A stretch of DNA of 35,345 nucleotides from Lysobacterales bacterium (lineage in GTDB: Bacteria; Pseudomonadota; Gammaproteobacteria; Xanthomonadales; SZUA-5), in the NCBI GenBank assembly GCA_024710675.1, contig JANJUH010000021.1, positions 1 through 35,345 of the forward strand, written 5' to 3'. Positions 7,303 through 15,048 of the stretch are shown here, piece after piece (positions within the stretch are counted from its first letter, which is position 1; each line of letters starts with the position of its first letter). The translations under genes were made by a program, and so were the position numbers. The notes beneath the pieces are model-generated. The model had not been told where the DNA came from and searched no databases. It saw only the letters and a program-made list of their open reading frames with translations.

Positions 7303-8181
7303 GTGAATCGCATCGTGCTCTTCCTTGCCACCAATCTTGCGGTCGTCGTGATGCTGGGCATCGTGATGAACCTGCTCGGGCCGGTCTTCGGGATCAATCC
7401 CCGTGGCACCCTGGGCCTGCTGATCCTGGCGGCGGTCTTCGGTTTCGTCGGTTCATTCATCTCACTGGCGATGAGCAAGCGCATGGCGTTGATGTCCACC
7501 GGCGCCCGCATCATCACCGAAGCGCGCTCTCTGGAGGAGCGCTGGCTGGTCGAGACCGTACGTCGCCAGGCCGAGGCAGCCGGCATCGGCATGCCCGACG
7601 TGGCCATCTACGATGCACCGGACATCAACGCTTTCGCCACCGGCATGAAGCGCAACGACGCGCTGGTCGCAGTCAGCACCGGCCTGCTCCGCAACATGAA
7701 CCGCGACGAGGTCGAGGCCGTGCTGGCGCACGAAGTCAGCCACGTTGCCAATGGCGACATGGTGACGCTGGCGCTGATCCAGGGCGTGCTCAACACCTTC
7801 GTGTTCTTCCTGTCGCGGGTGATCGGCAACCTCATCGACCAGGCGGTGTTCAAGCGCGAAGCCGGTTCAGGGCCGGGCATTGGCTATTTCGTGGTCGTGA
7901 TGCTGCTGGAGGTGGTCTTCGGTCTGATCGCCTCGGTCATCGCGATGTGGTTCTCGCGCCAGCGCGAGTTCCGCGCCGACGCCGGCGGTGCCCGCCTCGC
8001 CGGCCGCGAGAAGATGATCGCCGCCCTCGAACGCCTGCAGCTCAACCACGGCCACAGCGCGCTGCCGAGCGAGGTGAAGGCCTTCGGCATCTCGGGCGAG
8101 CGCCTCGGCGGCCTGAAGGCCCTGCTGACCTCCCATCCGCCGCTCGAAGTCCGCATCGCCGCACTGCGCAACGCGGGCTGA
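7303..8181 (+). CDS. htpX: Membrane zinc metalloprotease HtpX
   Basis: A 292-residue M48-family protease of the inner membrane that cleaves misfolded membrane proteins and overlaps in role with FtsH. Two N-terminal membrane segments (about 4-27 and 36-56) precede the cytoplasmic catalytic region. The zinc motif is H143-E144-V-S-H147, and the downstream REFRADAGGARLAG segment supplies the third ligand Glu. Two further hydrophobic stretches lie near 155-175 and 190-220. The start is GTG at 7303; the length agrees with family members of about 290 residues. Placement next to a heat-shock-like promoter agrees with known heat-shock control of htpX. Confidence 0.95.
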   Translation: MNRIVLFLATNLAVVVMLGIVMNLLGPVFGINPRGTLGLLILAAVFGFVGSFISLAMSKRMALMSTGARIITEARSLEERWLVETVRRQAEAAGIGMPDVAIYDAPDINAFATGMKRNDALVAVSTGLLRNMNRDEVEAVLAHEVSHVANGDMVTLALIQGVLNTFVFFLSRVIGNLIDQAVFKREAGSGPGIGYFVVVMLLEVVFGLIASVIAMWFSRQREFRADAGGARLAGREKMIAALERLQLNHGHSALPSEVKAFGISGERLGGLKALLTSHPPLEVRIAALRNAG

Positions 8182-8234
8182 GCGACAAAGGCAGCTGCTT
8201 CGATCGACAGCAGACCCGGCCTGCAGCAAGCTCA

Positions 8235-8334
8235 TGTGGGTCGGGATTCAGCCCGACACGCCGGCTCCTGTGGCTCTGGATTCATCCCGACGCTTTCACC
8301 GGAAGCAAAAGCGTCCGGATGAATCCGGACCCAC
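8235..8334. repeat. Palindromic repeat cluster, family A copies 5 to 7
   Basis: Two direct copies lie at 8235-8260 (TGTGGGTC, GGGAT-TC-AGCCC, GACACG) and 8269-8296 (TGTGGCTC, TGGAT-TC-ATCCC, GACGCTTT). An inverted copy lies at 8307-8334 (AAAAGCGTC, CGGAT-GA-ATCCG, GACCCAC). The cluster fills the 189-base gap between the convergent genes htpX and fimX, so it could serve as a bidirectional transcript end. The third copy is nearly identical to the one at 3296-3322. Confidence 0.85.
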
Positions 8335-8370
8335 GGCGCGGCATCTTGCCGGCTCGAAGCCAGCGCCTGC

Positions 8371-10443
8371 TCAGCCGAACTCGTAGGCCATCACCCGCTG
8401 CGGCACCTGCAGGAAGTTGCCCTGCACGTAGTTGACGCCGATCGCGAACAGCACTGACATGGTGGCGGCATCCTCGACGAACTCGGCGATCGTCATCCGG
8501 CCCAGCGCGTGGGCCTGGTCGCACATCTCACGCATGCGCACCTGGTTTTCCGGACTCTTGCCGAGATCGGTCATGAAGCTGCGGTCCAGCTTCACGTAGT
8601 TGGCACCGACGTGCTTGAGAAGCTGGAAGGAATTGAGCCCGCTGCCGAACTGCTCGAGCGCAAAGCCGACGCGCAGCTGCTCGAGGCCCTTCTGGAAGAA
8701 CTTGGCCTGCTTGAGATGGGTCACGACGATGCTCTCGGGCATCTCGAAGACCAGTTTGTCTCCGGGCACGCGCGCCGCCTTGAGCTGCTGCGCCAGCCAC
8801 GGCAACAAGGTGCCGTCGTCGATGGCCTGCGGCGTCAACTTGACGAAAAAGGTGGTGTTGCGGCCCTGCTGGATGCGCTGCTGCAGCACCTTCAGGATAT
8901 GGCCGATGACCCAGCGGTCGATCTGTGGCAGCAGGCCGAAGCGCTGGGCGATCGGCAGGAACTGGCCCGGCATGATCTCGCCCTGCGGGCCCTCCATGCG
9001 CAGCAGCACGTCGTAGGTCTCGCCCTCGGCGCCCTGCAGGGAAACGATAGGCTGGTAGAAGAGCACGAAGCGGTCGTTCTGGATCGCATCCTGGATGCGC
9101 TCCAGCCACTCCTTCTCCTTCGCCGCATCGGCCTTGTCCTGCGCAGCCGGGTCGAAGACCTGGACGCGGTTGCCGCCTTCCGACTGTGCCCGCTTCCAGG
9201 CTTCGTTGGCCTTGTCGAGCACGAACTGGGCGCCCGGGATCTTCTCGGTCATCAGGCAGACGCCAAAGCTGGCGGTCACGCTGACCGAGCGCTTGCCCAC
9301 CTCGAAGATGCGTTCCTCGAAACGCTTCCTGAGCTGACCGACGAGTTCCATGCAGGCGTCGTGTGGTCGACCGCTGAGGATCAGGGTGAAGGTATGGTCG
9401 GCAAAGCGCGCGGCGATGTCGGCCTCGCCCAGCGCAGCCTTCAGCAGTTGCGCGGCGTCACCGAGCAGGATGTCGGCGCCGCCGACGCCGACCTGGTCGA
9501 GCACCTTGCGGTAATCGTCGATCTCGAGATAGACGGCGACCTGGTCGACCTTTCCGCCCATCGCGGCGCTGGCGGCCCTGTTGAGCTCCTCGAGAAAGGC
9601 CGGCCGGTTGAGCAGGCCGGTCACCAGATCCTGGCGCTTGAGGATTTCGAGTTCCTTCTCCGCCTCGGGATTGCTCGCCGGCTGGCGAAAAATGATCTGG
9701 GTCGCCGGCTCGCCTTCGACGCTGGCCTCGGACAGTTCCATGATCGCCTGGAAGCTGCCGCCGTCGGCACGTACCGCCTCTATGTCGAGACGCTCGGGCG
9801 GCTTCTCGCCCTTGCTGAGCAGCTTCAGGACATTGCGGAACTCGGCCGCATGCCGGGGTGCGATCAGGTCAAGAATCCCGGTGCCCTCGATCTCCTCGAA
9901 ATCCTCGAAACCGAAGGTCTCGAGATAGGCGCGGTTGGCATAGATGTGCATGCCCTCGTGCACGTAGGCGATCGGATCGCGCGAGCTGTCGAGCAGCGAA
10001 TGCGCGCGCCGCTCGCTCTCGCGCCACTGCGCCTCGGCTCTCCGCAAGTGACGGCGCGTCTGCAGGTTTTCCTGCTCGCGCAGCACCACCGTGCGCAGGT
10101 GGTCAGGCACGGTGCGCAGCGCGACATCGCGCGCGCCCTCGCGGTGGGCCTTCAGCACGGCGTCCTGGGTGATCGTGTCGAGGAGCTGGATCACAACCAC
10201 ATCCTTGGCACTGCGCGCAACGACCTGGACGGTCTCGGGCAGACCGATCTTGCGCGTTTTCGGGCTTTGCAGGACGAGATCCGGCGTGGAATCGTCGAGC
10301 GCCTCCTTCAGCGCCTCGGCATCTTCGACGCGGTTCGGTCGAACGACGATGCCGGCGTTGCGCAACTGGCTGATGACCTGCTCCGCATCCTCGAGGGAAT
10401 CCTCGACGAGCAGGATGCGGAGAACCTTCTCGGCTTTGGCCAT
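8371..10443 (-). CDS. fimX: FimX-like c-di-GMP receptor (REC-PAS-GGDEF-EAL, degenerate)
   Basis: A 690-residue multidomain protein, about the size of Pseudomonas FimX, which binds c-di-GMP and controls type IV pilus assembly and twitching. Domains in order: receiver-like (about 7-125), coiled linker, PAS (about 155-265), GGDEF-like (about 285-440) and EAL-like (about 455-690). Every catalytic motif is degenerate: the receiver phosphoacceptor site reads Q59-S60; the GGDEF signature is replaced by FADHTF; the EAL triplet reads D478-V-L; and the DDFG loop reads EQFG. R482 of the LLRMEG segment is kept, as expected for a binding-only EAL domain. The frame is open far upstream, but ATG at 10443 begins the receiver domain, giving the family length. 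epmB lies upstream on the same strand with a 127-base gap. No clear Shine-Dalgarno sequence was seen. Confidence 0.85.
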   Translation of the reverse strand: MAKAEKVLRILLVEDSLEDAEQVISQLRNAGIVVRPNRVEDAEALKEALDDSTPDLVLQSPKTRKIGLPETVQVVARSAKDVVVIQLLDTITQDAVLKAHREGARDVALRTVPDHLRTVVLREQENLQTRRHLRRAEAQWRESERRAHSLLDSSRDPIAYVHEGMHIYANRAYLETFGFEDFEEIEGTGILDLIAPRHAAEFRNVLKLLSKGEKPPERLDIEAVRADGGSFQAIMELSEASVEGEPATQIIFRQPASNPEAEKELEILKRQDLVTGLLNRPAFLEELNRAASAAMGGKVDQVAVYLEIDDYRKVLDQVGVGGADILLGDAAQLLKAALGEADIAARFADHTFTLILSGRPHDACMELVGQLRKRFEERIFEVGKRSVSVTASFGVCLMTEKIPGAQFVLDKANEAWKRAQSEGGNRVQVFDPAAQDKADAAKEKEWLERIQDAIQNDRFVLFYQPIVSLQGAEGETYDVLLRMEGPQGEIMPGQFLPIAQRFGLLPQIDRWVIGHILKVLQQRIQQGRNTTFFVKLTPQAIDDGTLLPWLAQQLKAARVPGDKLVFEMPESIVVTHLKQAKFFQKGLEQLRVGFALEQFGSGLNSFQLLKHVGANYVKLDRSFMTDLGKSPENQVRMREMCDQAHALGRMTIAEFVEDAATMSVLFAIGVNYVQGNFLQVPQRVMAYEFG

Positions 10444-10570
10444 GAGCAGTCGTGTTGCGCGTCGCGGGACCGAGGATTCTGACGCAAATCGGCAGCTTCT
10501 GCCACGCTGCGGCAGGCCAAGCGCTGAGCTTTCCGAGCGCGCTGCGGGCAGCACAGCCTGCCGACCTGCA

Positions 10571-11596
10571 TCAGGCCAGCACGGTCTTCGACTGCCGCCC
10601 CGGCACCTCCCGGGCAAGCCTCGGGACCAGATAGCCCGGCAGGCGCTCGCGCAGCCTGCCGACGATGGCGCGTCCGCGACGGGCGTCGACGGCAAAATGG
10701 GCGGCGCCTTCGACCGGGTCGAGCAGGTGCAGGTAATAGGGCACCACACCGAGATCGCCGAGGCGCTCGCACAGCGCGGCCTGGACCTCGACGGTGTCGT
10801 TGATCCCGGCCAGCAGCACAGCCTGGTTGAGGACGGTGGCGCCGGCCGCGCGCAGGGCGCCCAAGGCTGCGGCAACCTCGTCGTCGATCTCCCGTGCATG
10901 GTTGGCGTGCAGCACCACGGTCACCGGCCACCGCAGCGCGCCCAGCCAGTCGAGCAGCTCGCGATCCACGCGCGCCGGCAGCACGATCGGCCAGCGTGTG
11001 TGGATCCGCAAGCGGCGCACGTGGGGGATGGCTGCCAGGCCTTCACTCAGTTCAGCAAGCCGCGGAGTGCCCAGCGACAGTGGATCGCCGCCACTCAGGA
11101 TCACTTCGCGGATCGACGGGTCGGCAGCGATCGTGGCCAGCGCCGGCGCCCAGCGCTCGCGCGCGGCCAGTTCCCCTGCGTAGGGAAAATGGCGGCGGAA
11201 ACAGTAGCGGCAGTGCACCGCACAGGCGCCGGTGGCGATCAGCAGCACGCGCCCGGGGTACTTGTGGAGCACGCCGGGTCCGGCCAGTCGCGCCAGGTCG
11301 CCCACCGGGTCGGCGACGAAACCTGGCGTTGCCTCGCGCTCACGCCGCAGCGGCAGGACCTGCCTGAGCAGCGGATCACGCGGATCGCCCGGCCGCATCC
11401 GCGCGGCAAAGGCGCGCGGGACCAGGATCGGGAAAGCCAGATCGGCCGCGTCCGCATCCACGGCCTCGGCATCCAGGCCGAGCACCGCCAGCAATTCCGG
11501 CACCGAACGAATGGCCTCCCGCAAACCCTGTTGCCAGGCACGCGCCGACGGCCGGCTGATCGGGGGCCACTCTGCGGGCATGGGCTCGGCTATCAT
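10571..11596 (-). CDS. epmB: EF-P beta-lysylation lysine 2,3-aminomutase EpmB
   Basis: A 341-residue radical-SAM, PLP-dependent enzyme that turns (S)-alpha-lysine into (R)-beta-lysine for attachment to elongation factor P. The iron-sulfur motif is CAVHCRYCFRRHFPY (C-x3-C-x2-C). SGGDPLS lies further on, and the extreme C-terminus reads GRQSKTVLA, where the Lys is the expected PLP-binding residue. The frame remains open upstream; ATG at 11596 was chosen because GAGGA lies five bases before it, with ATGs at 11608 and 11581 as alternatives. It is divergent from efp, its pathway target, with 150 bases between them. EpmA, which ligates the beta-lysine, is not in the window. Confidence 0.92.
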   Translation of the reverse strand: MIAEPMPAEWPPISRPSARAWQQGLREAIRSVPELLAVLGLDAEAVDADAADLAFPILVPRAFAARMRPGDPRDPLLRQVLPLRREREATPGFVADPVGDLARLAGPGVLHKYPGRVLLIATGACAVHCRYCFRRHFPYAGELAARERWAPALATIAADPSIREVILSGGDPLSLGTPRLAELSEGLAAIPHVRRLRIHTRWPIVLPARVDRELLDWLGALRWPVTVVLHANHAREIDDEVAAALGALRAAGATVLNQAVLLAGINDTVEVQAALCERLGDLGVVPYYLHLLDPVEGAAHFAVDARRGRAIVGRLRERLPGYLVPRLAREVPGRQSKTVLA

Positions 11597-11746
11597 CCGC
11601 GTCCTCATCGCGTCTGGGCTGGCCGCGACCTCCGCGACTGGAGGCCATGGCCGCCGGCGGCTGCGGGGTGCGTGCGCGCCCCGCGCGCGATCCACGCTTC
11701 CTACCCTGCCGTCCGTCCGGGGCGGCCCACGATAACGGAGAACCCC

Positions 11747-12316
11747 ATGGCCAGCTACGGCATGAACGATGTCAAGAACGGACTCAAGATCCTCGTCGAT
11801 GGCGACCCCTACACCATCGTCGACACCGAGTTCGTCAAGCCGGGCAAGGGCCAGGCCTTCACCCGCATCAAGATCCGCAACCTGAAGAACGATCGCGTGG
11901 TCGAACGCACCCTGAAGGGCAGTGACTCGGTGGATGGGGCCGACGTCATGGATACCGACATGCAGTTCCTCTACACCGACGGTGAGTTCTGGCACTTCAT
12001 GCAGCCGGAGAGCTTCGAGCAGTTCCAGGCCGACAAGGCCGCCGCCGGCGATGCCGCGAAGTGGCTGCGCGAGCAGGACATGTGCATCGTCACCCTGTGG
12101 AACGGCGCGCCGCTGTCGGTGACGCCGCCGAACTTCGTCGAGCTCAAGATCGTCGAATGCGATCCGGGCGTGCGCGGCGATACCGCCCAGGGCGGCGGCA
12201 AGCCGGCCAAGCTCGAGACCGGCGCAGTGGTGCGCGTGCCGTTGTTCGTCGAGAACGGCGAGACCATCCGCGTCGACACGCGTTCGGGCGAGTACGTCGG
12301 ACGCGCCAACAAGTAA
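11747..12316 (+). CDS. efp: Elongation factor P
   Basis: A 189-residue translation factor that enters the ribosomal E site and relieves stalling at polyproline stretches. It has the usual three beta-barrel domains: a KOW-like N-terminal domain (about 1-65) and two OB folds. The modification loop reads FVKPGKGQAF with K34 as the acceptor lysine, matching the beta-lysylated type, and epmB is encoded divergently next door. The domain III signature TRSGEYVGRA ends the protein. GGAG lies six bases before the ATG. mtaD starts only 13 bases after the stop, so efp probably heads a five-gene transcript. A much longer in-frame open reading frame upstream is a high-GC artefact. Confidence 0.97.
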   Translation: MASYGMNDVKNGLKILVDGDPYTIVDTEFVKPGKGQAFTRIKIRNLKNDRVVERTLKGSDSVDGADVMDTDMQFLYTDGEFWHFMQPESFEQFQADKAAAGDAAKWLREQDMCIVTLWNGAPLSVTPPNFVELKIVECDPGVRGDTAQGGGKPAKLETGAVVRVPLFVENGETIRVDTRSGEYVGRANK

Positions 12317-12329
12317 GGGCGGCGTCCGG

Positions 12330-13661
12330 ATGGAGCGGATCGATGCGCTGATCCATGCCCGTCACGTGGTGCCGGTGGTGCCACGTGGCGTCGTGCTGAG
12401 CGAGCACGCGGTGGCGATCCACCGCGGGCGGATTGTCGGGATCCTGCCGAGCGCCGACGCCCGCGCCCGCTACGAGGCGGACAGCGAACACGAACTCGAC
12501 CGCCACGCGCTCATCCCGGGCCTGGTCAACGCGCACTGCCATGCGGCGATGACCTTGCTGCGCGGCATTGCCGACGACCTGCCGCTGATGACCTGGCTGC
12601 AGGAGCACATCTGGCCTGCCGAGGGGGCGCTGGTCTCGGCCGAGTTCGTCGCCGATGGCGCCGAACTGGCTGCGGCCGAGATGCTGGCAGGCGGCGTCAC
12701 CGCGGTGAACGATCAGTACTTCTTCCCCGAAGCCGCGGCGCCGGTGTTCCGCCGCTTGGGCATGCGCGCCTCGTTGGGCGCACCGGTGCTCGAATTCCCG
12801 ACACCCTACGCCCGCGATGCCAGCGAATACCTCGCGCGCAGCCTGGCCTTCGCCGACGCGGTGCGCGGCGACGACATGATCCTTGCTTCCTTCGCGCCGC
12901 ACGCGCCCTACACGGTGTCGGACGACAGCTTTCGCAGGATCCGCACCTATGCCGACCAACTCGGCCTGCGCATCCAGTGCCACATCCACGAGACCGCGCA
13001 CGAGGTCGAAGAGGCAAGGCGCCTGCACAATGAGCGCCCCCTGGCGCGCCTGGAGCGCCTGGGCTTCCTGGGGCCGGACCTGACCGCGGTCCACATGACG
13101 CAACTGACGCCCGCCGAGATCGAGCGCGTCGCACGCCACGGTGTGGTGGTTGCGCACTGCCCCGAGTCCAATCTCAAGCTGGCCAGCGGCTTCTGCCCGG
13201 TGGGGGCATTGCTGGAGGCCGGGGTCACGGTCTCGATCGGTACCGATGGCGCCGCCAGCAACAACGATCTCGACCTCCTCGGCGAGCTGCGCACGGCGGC
13301 GCTGCTGGCCAAGGGCGTCGGCGGCAATGCCGCCTTGATGGACGCAGCCACTGCGCTCGAATGCGCGACGCTCGCCGGTGCACGCGCGATCGGCCTCGAG
13401 GATCGCATCGGCAGCATCGAGATCGGAAAGGTGGCTGACCTGGTTGCCATCGACTTCGGCAGGATCGGCCTGGCACCGGTTTATTCGCCGGTCTCGCACA
13501 TCGCCTACGCCGCCTCGCGCCACGATGTCAGCCATGTCTGGGTCGATGGTCGCCTGCGGGTCGAACATGGGCTGGTGGCTGGTATCGATTACGATCGCCT
13601 GCGCGCCACCGCAGCCCGCTGGGCCCTGCGCGCGGAAGCCGCAACCGGGCAGCGGGCATGA
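12330..13661 (+). CDS. mtaD: TRZ/ATZ-family deaminase (methylthioadenosine / S-adenosylhomocysteine deaminase type)
   Basis: A 443-residue metal-dependent amidohydrolase that probably deaminates purine nucleosides such as 5'-methylthioadenosine or S-adenosylhomocysteine. Metal-binding histidines are seen in N-A-H69-C-H71 near the N-terminus and in QCHIHETAHEVEE in the middle. VHMTQLT, HCPESNLKLASG and the catalytic aspartate in SIGTDGAASNNDLDLL follow. The beta-sandwich around the barrel closes with GKVADLVAIDF. The gene overlaps ubiG by 4 bases (ATGA). ubiG is a SAM-dependent methyltransferase that releases S-adenosylhomocysteine, so removal of that product would be a sensible linked role. 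The exact substrate is not fixed by sequence, and related members act on other purines or pterins. Confidence 0.85.
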   Translation: MERIDALIHARHVVPVVPRGVVLSEHAVAIHRGRIVGILPSADARARYEADSEHELDRHALIPGLVNAHCHAAMTLLRGIADDLPLMTWLQEHIWPAEGALVSAEFVADGAELAAAEMLAGGVTAVNDQYFFPEAAAPVFRRLGMRASLGAPVLEFPTPYARDASEYLARSLAFADAVRGDDMILASFAPHAPYTVSDDSFRRIRTYADQLGLRIQCHIHETAHEVEEARRLHNERPLARLERLGFLGPDLTAVHMTQLTPAEIERVARHGVVVAHCPESNLKLASGFCPVGALLEAGVTVSIGTDGAASNNDLDLLGELRTAALLAKGVGGNAALMDAATALECATLAGARAIGLEDRIGSIEIGKVADLVAIDFGRIGLAPVYSPVSHIAYAASRHDVSHVWVDGRLRVEHGLVAGIDYDRLRATAARWALRAEAATGQRA

Positions 13662-14365
13662 GCGTGGCCAACGCCGATCCGCGCGAGATCGAGCGCTTCG
13701 CCGCGCTGGCGCCGCGCTGGTGGGATCCGGAAGGCCCGATGCGCCCGCTGCATGAACTCAACCCGGTGCGCATCGCCTTCGTGGCGGAGCGCGCGCCACT
13801 GGCGGGGCTGCGCGTCGCCGACATCGGCTGCGGTGCGGGCTTGGCCAGCGAGGCCATGGCGCGCGCCGGTGCGCGCGTGACAGCCGTTGACCTGGCCACC
13901 GATTCGATCGCGGTGGCCAGGCTGCATGCGCTCGAGTCAGGGCTGACGGTGGACTACCGGGTCGCGGCGGCGGAGGACCTGGCTGGCGCCGAGCCGGGGG
14001 CCTTCGATGTGGTCACCTGCTTCGAACTGATCGAACACGTGCCCGACCCGCCCGCCCTGCTGGGCGCTTGCGCGGCGCTGCTGAAACCGGGCGGCCAGCT
14101 TTTCGTGTCGACACTCAACCGCACGCCGAAGGCTTTTGCCCTCGGCATCGTCGCTGCCGAGTACCTGCTCGGCCTGGTGGCGCGCGGGACACACCGCTAC
14201 GCTCAGTTCGTCAGACCCTCCGAGCTGCGTCACGCGCTGCATGGCGCCGGGCTCGAGGTGGTTGGCTATGCCGGCCTCGAATATGACCCGCTGTCGCGCC
14301 GGGCCAGCCTGGGCAGCGATCTCTCGATCAATTACCTGTGCCACGCCCGCCGTCCGCCGGAATGA
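13658..14365 (+). CDS. ubiG: Ubiquinone biosynthesis O-methyltransferase UbiG
   Basis: A 235-residue class I SAM-dependent methyltransferase that performs both O-methylations in ubiquinone synthesis, acting near the inner membrane with other Ubi proteins. The N-terminal FAALAPRWWDPEGPMRPLHELNPVR segment is characteristic of UbiG. The SAM-binding motif is VADIGCGAGLASEAMA (about residues 52-67), followed by VTAVDLA, FELIEHVPDP and KPGGQLFVSTLNRTPKA. The start overlaps mtaD by 4 bases, and its own stop overlaps the next ATG by 4 bases, so translation is coupled on both sides. An organism using ubiquinone is implied. Confidence 0.95.
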   Translation: MSVANADPREIERFAALAPRWWDPEGPMRPLHELNPVRIAFVAERAPLAGLRVADIGCGAGLASEAMARAGARVTAVDLATDSIAVARLHALESGLTVDYRVAAAEDLAGAEPGAFDVVTCFELIEHVPDPPALLGACAALLKPGGQLFVSTLNRTPKAFALGIVAAEYLLGLVARGTHRYAQFVRPSELRHALHGAGLEVVGYAGLEYDPLSRRASLGSDLSINYLCHARRPPE

Positions 14366-15048
14366 GTGCGCCATCGGGCCTCGCGGCCGTGCTGTTCGAC
14401 CTCGACGGCACCCTCGTCGACACCGCGCCCGACCTGATCGGGGCACTCGACGAGGTGCGTGCCGAAGCCGGACTGCCGGGCCTGGGCGCGAGCCTGCCGC
14501 CGGCGGTTGCGGCACGCGGCGGTCGCGGTCTGCTCGCGCTGGGCTTTCCCGCCGATCCGGAAGCACCGGAACGCCTGCTGCCCGAATACCTGAGGCGCTA
14601 TCGCGCGCGCCTGCTCCGCGCCAGCAAGCCCTATCCCGGCATCGAGACACTGCTCGACGAGCTCGCCGGGCGTGGCGTGGCCATCGCCGTGGTCACCAAC
14701 AAGCCCGAGGGGCTGGCGCGCGAGCTGCTCGAGGGGCTCGGCTGGCAGGATCGCTTCGCGGCGCTGGTCGGCGGCGACACGCTGAGCGTGCGCAAGCCCG
14801 ATCCGGCGCCGATACTGCATGCGCTGGCGCAGATCGGACAGACGCCGGCCCGGGCCGCCATGGTCGGTGACGACCGCCGCGACATCGAGGCCGGGCTGCG
14901 CGCTGCGTGTCGCCTCAGGCTCGCAGCGGGTTATGGCTACATCGAAGCGACGGACTGCGCCAGCCAATGGGGTGCCGATGCCGTGCTCGCCGATGTCCCG
15001 GCGCTGGCGCGCACCCTGCTCGATGCCGTTGCCGGAGACAGGCGGTGA
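14362..15048 (+). CDS. gph: HAD-family phosphatase, phosphoglycolate phosphatase Gph or MupP
   Basis: A 228-residue haloacid-dehalogenase phosphatase. Motif I is F-D13-L-D15-G-T (nucleophile and acid/base Asp), motif II is VTNKP, motif III Lys is in RKPDP, and motif IV is VGDDRRDIEAG. A helical cap domain lies between about residues 20 and 85. It would usually be called phosphoglycolate phosphatase. The order mtaD-ubiG-phosphatase, however, matches the Pseudomonas operon that encodes MupP, the N-acetylmuramate-6-phosphate phosphatase of cell-wall recycling. The C-terminal GYGYIEATDCASQWGADAV also resembles MupP as I remember it. The choice between the two remains open. The ATG at 14362 overlaps the ubiG stop. 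Confidence 0.88.
   Translation: MSAPSGLAAVLFDLDGTLVDTAPDLIGALDEVRAEAGLPGLGASLPPAVAARGGRGLLALGFPADPEAPERLLPEYLRRYRARLLRASKPYPGIETLLDELAGRGVAIAVVTNKPEGLARELLEGLGWQDRFAALVGGDTLSVRKPDPAPILHALAQIGQTPARAAMVGDDRRDIEAGLRAACRLRLAAGYGYIEATDCASQWGADAVLADVPALARTLLDAVAGDRR

Noticed and set aside
8509..10482. A 657-codon plus-strand open frame antisense to fimX
   Set aside because: It is a mirror of a high-GC gene; its translation has no recognisable domain, while the minus frame has clear REC, PAS, GGDEF and EAL segments.
10091..12316. A 741-codon plus-strand frame ending in EF-P
   Set aside because: Only the last 189 codons are EF-P. The upstream part runs antisense to fimX and epmB and has no family resemblance.
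12144..13568. A 474-codon minus-strand frame antisense to mtaD
   Set aside because: Arg/His/Ala-rich composition typical of antisense high-GC frames, and no domain.
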